Shown here: in pieces, positions 57,289-64,000 of the stretch
Numbering within the stretch: the stretch's first letter is position 1
How the letters are laid out: every line of letters starts with the position of its first letter
Notes under the pieces: generated by a model
Seen by the model: only the letters and a program-made list of their open reading frames with translations
Told to the model about the DNA's origin: nothing
Database searches by the model: none
Origin: Mytilus edulis
Taxonomy: Eukaryota > Mollusca > Bivalvia > Mytilida > Mytilidae
Assembly (NCBI RefSeq): GCF_963676685.1
Contig: NC_092349.1
Coordinates: forward strand, 84,828,604-84,892,603
Reading direction: 5' to 3'
DNA: 64,000 bases
Position numbers and translations under genes: made by a program

Positions 57289-57330
57289 TTGTGTACTACA
57301 AATGTGTTCTTCTAAATGCAATGGATGAAT
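57289..57330 (-). other. CRP-D non-coding leader exon
   Basis: The conserved catccattgcatttagaaga block ends in the donor ACACAA|GTAAGTAGAG. The left limit is the donor; the right limit is estimated from the TATA box. It splices to 56,236. Confidence 0.65.
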
Positions 57331-57480
57331 GTTTTCGTATTTGAACTCCCTTTTATATCTTTCTAGTTATGACAGCTGCAAGAGAATATTAATTGCCTTT
57401 TTTAATATCCGCTATTTAATTTCCTATGGGGATATATTTTTTAAATTACTATATAAAACGCTGAATTAATTTGATTTTTG
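57331..57480 (-). promoter_or_regulatory. CRP-D promoter
   Basis: Minus strand: TATA agatataaaagg (57,349-57,360), E-box CAGCTG (57,373-57,378), AT block caattaatattctct, tagcggatattaaaaaagg, and caaattaattcagcgtttta. The fold-back element inserted at 57,497 cuts off any more distal conserved words. Confidence 0.7.
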
Positions 57481-57943
57481 ATTAGATTACCTTAAGCCCC
57501 AGTCCCACTAGACCACGATCGCACCACGCTCACCGCGATCTAAAATAAATTCAGATCGTGGTAAGGTCGCAGTATGAGCGGCATGAAAATGTAAATTGCC
57601 ATTGCTTTCACGATGCTACTGCGTCCTCAGTACGCTTCTACAACGATCCCGCTACGATTATACGACGTTTTCACCACGCTTATTCTGCGACCTCAATACG
57701 CTTATCAAGATCTTTCTACGCTCATCACGTTCTCAATACGACCATACCACGAGTTATCCGATTGCAACACACTCTTACCACGTTTCTACTGCGCTTATAG
57801 CACGTTCTTACCACGATTGTACTACGTTCATACTGCGATCTTACTACGTTCTCAGCTAAAACGTCAACATCGTGTTCCATATCAATACAGTTCCATTCCT
57901 TCTGTTTCTGATTAATACGTAGATTTCTCTGAAACAATACAGT

Positions 57944-58145
57944 CATGCCACCAAAATCTACTAGAACACGTAGGCGTGGTGGTAGGGGTTGATGTAGAGG
58001 TAAAGGGAGTTCTGATAGTAACGAATCCTGATCCAGCAGAGATGACGGACCGATCAATGCAACCTAAATTACAACCTATTATTGGTTCATCAAGCTCAAA
58101 TGACGATATTTTAGTGAACGATAGCAGAGATGACACACATGTGTC
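57944..58145 (+). pseudogene. Degraded N-terminus of an unknown element protein
   Basis: The ATG at 57,944 gives MPPKSTRTRRRGGRG followed by TGA; the frame then contains further stops with the remnants RGKGSSDSNES and a polar stretch. A basic, Gly/Arg-rich start is common in proteins that bind nucleic acid. It may be what remains of the ORF of the autonomous parent of the fold-back element. The assignment is inference. Confidence 0.35.
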
Positions 58146-58149
58146 AATA

Positions 58150-58370
58150 TTAGTAGATATAGGAAGATGTGGTATGAATCAATGAGACAACTCTGCATTC
58201 AAGTAACAATTTATAAAAGTAAACCATTCTAGATAAAGGTACGGCCTTCAACACGGAACATTGGCTCACATCGAACAGCAAACTATAAAGGGCCCCAAAA
58301 TTACTAGTGTGAAACCATTCAAACGGGACACTCAACGGTCTAATCTATATAAAAACGAGAAGCATGGTGG
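58150..58370 (+). repeat. Dispersed repeat, gaagatgtggtat family, nested in the fold-back element
   Basis: Ordered words are gatataggaagatgtggtat, gataaaggtacggccttcaa, ctataaagggccccaaaatt and gaaaccattcaaacggg, as at 44,405-44,645. Confidence 0.75.
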
Positions 58371-58974
58371 GGAAATTGGACAAGAAGTCCTTATTACAAA
58401 CAGACAAACAAAACCTTGAGAGATTTTATATATTTTATGTGAAAATGACAATAAGAATGAAAGTCGTAGTATGAACGTTGTGAGGTCGTAAGAAGATCGT
58501 GATGAGGACGGCAAGGGCGTGCTACAATCGTACTGTGGTCTTGAACAGCGTGGTGTAAACGTGGTATGGTCGTAGTTGAAGCGTAGTATGGTCGCGTTGA
58601 GAACGTGATGGTCGTAGTGAGGTTGTAATAACGTCGCTGTGAGATCGTAGCGCAGTTTCTCCGAATAGAATCACGATTTCGCTACGTTCTCGCTACGATG
58701 GCACAGCGACCTTTGCGATCTTTCCACGACCTTAGTGCGCTCTCACTACGCTTCTACTACGACCTATTTTCATCACGACCACACCACGATTGTTTTGAAC
58801 ATGTTCAAAGTTGGCCACGCTCATCACGATCTTGAAGACCTCACCACGACCGTGCTACGACCTTACTGCGATCTACACGATCGTACTACGATCATCAAAA
58901 TTGGCATTTTTTTTCGCAGATCGTAGTGCGATCGTGGCCTAGTGGGACTGGGGTATAAGCTGTATTTGAAAACA

Positions 58975-61160
58975 CTTTTAGGAATTTTGGATCTCTATGC
59001 TCTTCAACTTCGTACTTTATTTTGCTTAGATCTCAACCCTCCCCCTATACCTCTAGCCAATGTAGATAAAACAAAGACACAACAATACGCGCAGTAATAC
59101 TAAGTTTACGAGAAGTCCGAGTCCGATGTCAGAATATGTAACAAAAGAAACTAAACAAAATGACAATAGTACATAAATTAACAAAGGACTCCTAGCAGTT
59201 AACTGACATGCCAGCTCCAGACCTCAATTAAACTGATTGAAATATTATGTCTTCACCATATGAATATCAAGCACAATCCCTCACGTTAGGGTTTAGTATT
59301 ATACCATCATAATATATATGAGAAGAACATAACCCGTATCATGCCAACAACTGGTTTTAGAATAAATGTGTTTAATTCCGATGCAAAGACCCTATTAGTG
59401 AATCAATGTTAAAGCCAAAATATACAATCTTTAATGACCTGACAACAGTATTGTAACTATACCACTTTTTAATAAGTCTGTTTTAAAGGTTTTGTACGTT
59501 TTTGAGGCGAACACTGACATGTTTGTGCTTTGTAAAGAATATTACCAAAAAGATTGAATGGGAAATACCTGAACATATAGGATGTCTGCATGTTGAGTTA
59601 TATTTACGAATGATGTCCTTGTACAGATGATAAAATTTAGTAAATGTTTTGACTAGTATCGAAAACCTGGTGTAATAATTTTACAGTAATACATAAATTT
59701 CTCTCGCTAAAATCTAATACGTTGTTACATACACGAGCGAATCGTACAAGTTGAGATATATTTAAACATCATAAGATGGTGACAAGGGAACATCACCATC
59801 TAAAAATTAACGATAGGAATTGAAAAGTCATCTCTTTTATCATAAATTTTTGTATTAAGCTTCCCGTTAATGATCTATATAGACAATACTAATGTATTGA
59901 CTTGACATATCAACGATATAAGGATGAGGCTTAGAAATGGGGAAATGCGAGGCTCTGCCGAGCTTTTTTCCCGTTTTGGGCCGAAACCTTATATCGTTGA
60001 TATGCCAAGTCAATGTACTATTATTGTCTTTATACTGCAATCTAGAAAAAAAAACATTTTCAATTTTTGTTTATTGTTTTAATGTTATTTATTTGATTTA
60101 AATATTTGGAAACTCCCCCTTTAAAAAGGCTTCATGCATTTCTCAGGCAGAGAAATATACAACACAATGAAATATACAGTACCTTTTGAAACCCGCAATC
60201 GATTGTGAACGAATTTGTTTGAAAATGAACTAAAGTATCAACAATAAGCATAAAACATAATGATTTATAGATTTCAAACAAAAAATATTAACAAGGGAAA
60301 TATGTTTTACCAAAATTCGTAAAAGAAATACGTTTGAGTCGTTACACGCATCGTTGTATACATTGGAAACAAGAACAAGTTGAAGATGTGTCGTATGAAT
60401 AATCAAATATAGTTTCGGCAACTTCTATTTAAATATTCATGAGGAAACGTGATATTGGGTCAGTGACTGTATATGACATAAAAATATACAACCAACGCAT
60501 TTTGACTGCTCAAATAGAACGAGTGCAGTATAAATATATATATCAAGATCAAGGAAAGGGCAGTGGTCATTGCTAGTATTAACTTTATTTAAAGTTAGTT
60601 CAATAGGACGATTTTGTTCACAATATAGTTAGTTTAATGCTTCCTGTAATATTCTTTAATGAGATAATTTTGTATCGTCCTTTTTCTGTTAAGATGATGA
60701 TGTTTTTCTATGTTATATCTTATTCTGTCAATGCATTTTCAATTTGTATATAAAAATGTTTTATCAATAAAACAGTAATAAATAACAGGTGTTAATAAAG
60801 TTAGCGGCACAAAAGCTATTAGAGAAGCCTAGCTACTGGCTATGATCTGGTATAAACAGCATCTATATTTACATGAAATGTGCTTATTATTAAAAATAAT
60901 AGTATCCGTCAACGGAACGAGTGAAAACAACTGTCATGTTCCTGACTTGGTACAAGTATTTTATGAAGAAGATGGTTGGTTAAACCTGGTTTTATATGTA
61001 TCTAAACTGGCCCTCCTCTTGTATGACATTTGTTTATAGTTCTGTTAAATATAGATCACAGCTGACTAAAAAAGTGCAAAAAGTTTCTGTGGTTGATAGT
61101 GCATACCTTATAAAGCATACACTTTTCTTCTTGTCGACTTGTTTCTTTATTATTTTACGG
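58975..61160. other. Gene-free region with repeats
   Basis: 59,050-59,210 resembles 11,990-12,180. A palindromic element lies at 59,881-60,029. 60,740-60,850 (aataacaggtgttaataaag, gcctagctactggctatgat) is the reverse complement of 13,740-13,830. 60,905-61,040 is a gacttggtacagg-family fragment. No coding exon is supported. Confidence 0.5.
59881..60029. mobile_element. Palindromic TIR element, ~43-bp arms
   Basis: The left arm agacaatactaatgtattga, continuing cttgacatatcaacgatata, is the near-perfect reverse complement of the right arm (tatatcgttgatatgccaag, then caatgtactattattgtct). The centre is GC-richer (gaggctctgccgagc). Confidence 0.8.
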
Positions 61161-61199
61161 CTGCCTTCATACAAGAACTTCTAAGGAAGGAAGACAAGA

Positions 61200-62160
61200 A
61201 ACCCTGTCCCACACCAACGCAAGCGAGCCGCTACAATGGGCAACCGAACTGTTATCGAAATTCGAAGCTATGTCATTTAAAATGAACAGTATTGATGAAA
61301 TAAAAAGTGCAGTTAGCAGTGTTGATTTTAAATTGAGTGAAATGAAAGGTGATATGAATAAACTATCCAAACGTATACTTGATGTAGAAACAAGCCAAAA
61401 CTTCATAGCCAAATCGTTCGATGAAAACATTAAAATGTATAAAAAAAAAAACAAGCAAAAAGATAGAATCAGATATTAAAAACTCTCATCAGAGTGTGAA
61501 GACTTGCGCAATGATATGTCATTTATTAAGCGTGACTCTAAAAACTTGTCAGATTCAAAGTCAACTTTCAGAAAATTTTCAAAGCAAATGAAAAGCTCAA
61601 CAATGATCTTGAATCTATCAAGTGTGAATCCATGCGCGATAATTTGCTTTTTTATGGAATAAAGGAAAGTGAATGGGAAGATTGTGCTCTCATTATTAAA
61701 AGTATGTGTGAAAACAACCTAGAAATTGAGGATGAATTAAACATAAAAACTGCCTGTCGTCTTGGTAAAAAAAAGTGAGGTAGCAGTATTGAGTCAAAAT
61801 GAGGGTCAGGAACGTATACGGCCTATATTGGTGAAACTACGTGACAGTGTTCGTAAAAGGAGTTACAAGTTGAAAAGTTCGAGAATTTCTATTAACCGAT
61901 CAATATCCGAAATCTGTTGTGGAAAAGAGGAAATCAATAATTCCCTATCTTAAAAAAGCTCGTGATGCAGATGTGAAAGCAGTGCTTTTTAAGGATAAAT
62001 TGTTTATTGGGGGGTGTTTTATATTCAGGTGGCCCACTTGGTGTTGCTAATGCAAACGCAAAAAAGGAAAAAAGGAAATTTAGTGATTCAGAAAATGTTT
62101 TACATAAAAGTCAAAATCATGATGGTGCTGATTTCATGAATGAAAATGGTATGCAAGTAT
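61200..62160 (+). pseudogene. LINE ORF1-like protein, frameshifted
   Basis: Successive plus-strand segments in shifting frames: SSVDFKLSEMKGDMNKLSKR (coiled-coil-like heptads), MRDNLLFYGIKESEWEDC, NIKTACRLGKK, RPILVKLRDSVRKR and LKKARDADVKAVLFKDKLFI. This order (coiled coil, RRM-like MRDNLLFYGI, C-terminal basic domain) is that of L1-type ORF1 proteins. At least three frame breaks (about 61,460, 61,575 and 61,770) make it non-functional. Confidence 0.7.
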
Positions 62161-62184
62161 CATAGGAATCGTCGGAAGTTTTAA

Positions 62185-64000
62185 TAATTTAAAGTGTTTA
62201 TCTTGGAATATAAATGGTGGGTTGAAGAAAAATCAAAGATGAGAAAGGAGTAGGTTCAGTAAGACCCATTTTTGGCCCCAAAATATAGCAGTTTTAGAAA
62301 ATTGTGAATATGTAATCGTTAAGATATTTATTGGAAAGTAGAATGCTTCTGCTACATAAATATGGGCAGTTTTTGACAATACGATGCACATATATCGAGT
62401 ACTAGCATCATTAAGTCGTGCTAAGTTACTGAAATCTTCACAATTTGATCGTTTTAGTTAAATTTTAGACGGTTTCCGTCTGAAATGAAAGTGGCCGCAT
62501 TCGTGTTCATCCATAATATTGAAATGTAAGTTGTATTTTATGATAATACATAATATATATAAAGGTTGAGGATGAACACGGATGCGGCCACATTCGTTTT
62601 TGACAAAAACCATCCGAAAGTGACGATTTTTGGCATATTTGATAGATTTTTCATATTTAAGCTTGAATCGGAGCGATTTTAATGACGTAATCAGCTAAAA
62701 TCTTTCCCATAAACTAATTGAATCAATTGAATTAGACACTTAAGTGTTTAAAAAGCGTCTAAAATTTTTCGTTAGATGAACTTGAAAATTGAGGCCGAAA
62801 TCAGGCCTTACCGGACCTACTCCTTTAAGAATTTTATTTGAAATTTTATCGAGTGTGCCGAATAGCAATAAGAGACCCGAAGTGATTAATAATGAATGTG
62901 TTTTGGGTGAGTTAGAGGCAAATATTACTGCTGATGCGATTATAAAGGCAATTTATGAACTTAAAAAGGACAAAAGCCATGGTCCAGACTGATGGCTGAA
63001 TGAATTTTTCATTGAATACAAGGATTTTATTATACCACATCTATGTAATATTTTTAACGCCGTATTGAATAGTGGATATTTTCCGTCATCTAGTCAGATG
63101 CCATCCTGGTACCAACTTTTAAATCTGGTGATGCTAATGATGCAGCAAACTATTGTGACATAAGCCTTGTTAGCAATCTAGGTAAACTTTTCACCACAAT
63201 ACTCAATAAAAGATTGTTAAATTGGGCAACTGTTAATGATATATTATCTGATGCACAGTTTGGTTTTCGAAACGATTATAGTATTGATGCTGGTTTTTTT
63301 TTTTTATACTCTCTTATTCATAATACACTCTGTAAAAATAAAAGATTATATTGTTGCTTTGAAGACTACTTGAAAGCTTCTGATTCAATTGATCGCTAAT
63401 GTTTATTGTACAAAATTGCCAAATTAGGTATTCGGGGAGACTATTAACTGTTTTAAAATCTACGTATAATAATATTAGAACCTGTATTAGATTCAATGGG
63501 CTAAACTCTGATCACTTTTGTAACAACCTTGGTTTAATGCAAGGGGAAGTTCTTTCTATGTGAATGATTTTTAAAATGAATTTATTGCTAATGGCAATTG
63601 TGCCTTAGAGTTTCAAGATATAACATTATTTTTGTTAATGTATGCTGATGACATGATTTTGATGTCTGAAACAGTAGAAGGTTTACAGGAAATGTTATAT
63701 ACTTTGTCAATTTACACAGAAAAATGGAGGGTTGTCAGTTAATACAAAAAAACAAAATTTGTTGGATTCAGAAAGGGTGGAATTGTACGGCCTAATGAGA
63801 CATGGGTCTATAACGGTCAAAAAATGGATATTGTGGATCAATTTTGTTATTTAGGTGTATTAATACCGTATAATTGTAAATTTCTAAATACACAGAAACA
63901 TTGTGCAGAACAAGGTAGAAAAGCTATGTTCAGTATGAGAAGAACTACATCATCATTATGTTTAAATGTATTTACAATGCTTAGTCTTTTTGATACTTAT
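62185..64000 (+). pseudogene. LINE ORF2 remnant: endonuclease start and reverse transcriptase, cut by the window end
   Basis: ORF2 begins with LKCLSWNINGG at about 62,190, the start of an AP-type endonuclease. It then runs into a 583-bp TIR element. After that element the RT domain resumes: ADAIIKAIYELKKDKSHGPD, NLGKLFTTILNKRLLNWATV, DAQFGFRNDYSIDAGFF, and MYADDMILMSE with the YADD catalytic box near 63,645. Stops and frameshifts occur (TGA after HGPD at 62,990; others near 63,110 and 63,550). Nearly all of the endonuclease and the linker to the RT are missing. The element continues past the window. Confidence 0.8.
62244..62826. mobile_element. 583-bp TIR element inside the LINE
   Basis: The ends aaaggagtaggt and acctactccttt are inverted repeats. 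Inside, gtggccgcattcgtgttcat (62,491 on) and atgaacacggatgcggccac (62,573 on) form a second, internal inverted pair. It contains no open frame of note, so it is a non-autonomous element. Confidence 0.75.

Larger units (their letters stand above)
57497..58953. mobile_element. Large fold-back element with TIRs made of short degenerate repeats
   Basis: The left tip ccccagtcccactagaccac and the right tip gtggcctagtgggactgggg are inverted. Inside both arms (57,510-57,860 and 58,440-58,940) the DNA is a patchwork of 10-12-bp words such as ctacgctcatcacg, ctaccacgttct and their complements. This is long-arm structure typical of fold-back (FB-like) elements. The centre holds a degraded coding start (MPPKSTRTRRRGGRG, then stop) at 57,944 and an inserted gaagatgtggtat-family copy at 58,150-58,370. 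It sits just beyond the CRP-D promoter. Confidence 0.75.

Noticed and set aside
16292-57330. CRP genes as metallothioneins because of the KCKCTKC end
   Set aside because: The products have a signal peptide and a conserved CC with spaced cysteines, which points to disulfides in a secreted peptide. Cytosolic metallothioneins lack a signal peptide.
57558-57915. Overlapping open frames on both strands
   Set aside because: They are shadows of the CTACG-type words in the fold-back element arm.
1-64000. CRISPR arrays, operons, ribosome binding sites
   Set aside because: The introns, poly(A) signals and retroelements show animal nuclear DNA. No regularly spaced direct-repeat array of CRISPR type is present.

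Overview
The window looks like nuclear DNA of a bivalve mollusc, most likely a marine mussel of the genus Mytilus. The evidence is split genes with consensus GT-AG introns, AT-rich non-coding DNA, and a dense load of dispersed repeats of kinds I associate with mussel genomes. The species call rests on memory of those repeats, not on a search.

Left end (1-11.2 kb): two conserved housekeeping genes are transcribed divergently from about 290 bp of shared upstream DNA. One is a three-exon vitamin K epoxide reductase (VKORC1 type, minus strand, 3306-7443). The other is a four-exon theta-class glutathione S-transferase (plus strand, 7737-11098). Both can be rebuilt in frame with the key residues present. 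11.2-16.1 kb holds only repeats, TIR elements and a tRNA-derived SINE.

Middle (16.1-57.4 kb): four paralogous genes encode small secreted 10-cysteine peptides, here called CRP-A(+), CRP-B(-), CRP-C(+) and CRP-D(-). Each has a non-coding leader exon, a signal-peptide exon, one exon for the pro-region and cysteine domain, and a third coding exon that completes only the last Cys codon and the stop (in CRP-B it adds three more residues). All four share a proximal promoter with an E-box and a TATA box. All four carry an RGD tripeptide between two cysteines. The cluster is arranged as a large, eroded inverted repeat: A mirrors D, B mirrors C, and the non-coding flanks downstream of A (20-27.5 kb) can be followed in reverse order and orientation at 54.4-47.6 kb. 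I do not recognise the peptide family.

Mobile DNA: copies of a repeat whose minus strand (for most copies) carries a hammerhead self-cleaving ribozyme. At 34.3-34.9 kb two intact ribozymes lie exactly 355 bp apart, the layout of a retrozyme. A degraded Penelope-like element (GIY-YIG endonuclease plus a hammerhead-like relic) lies at 25.2-26.9 kb. There are two broken non-LTR retrotransposons (27.8-28.8 kb minus; 61.2-64 kb plus, running off the window), a large fold-back element built of short degenerate repeats (57.5-58.95 kb), several MITE-like elements and several dispersed repeat families.

Right end (57.4-64 kb): fold-back element, a palindromic element, dispersed repeats, and the second LINE. 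No host gene was found there.
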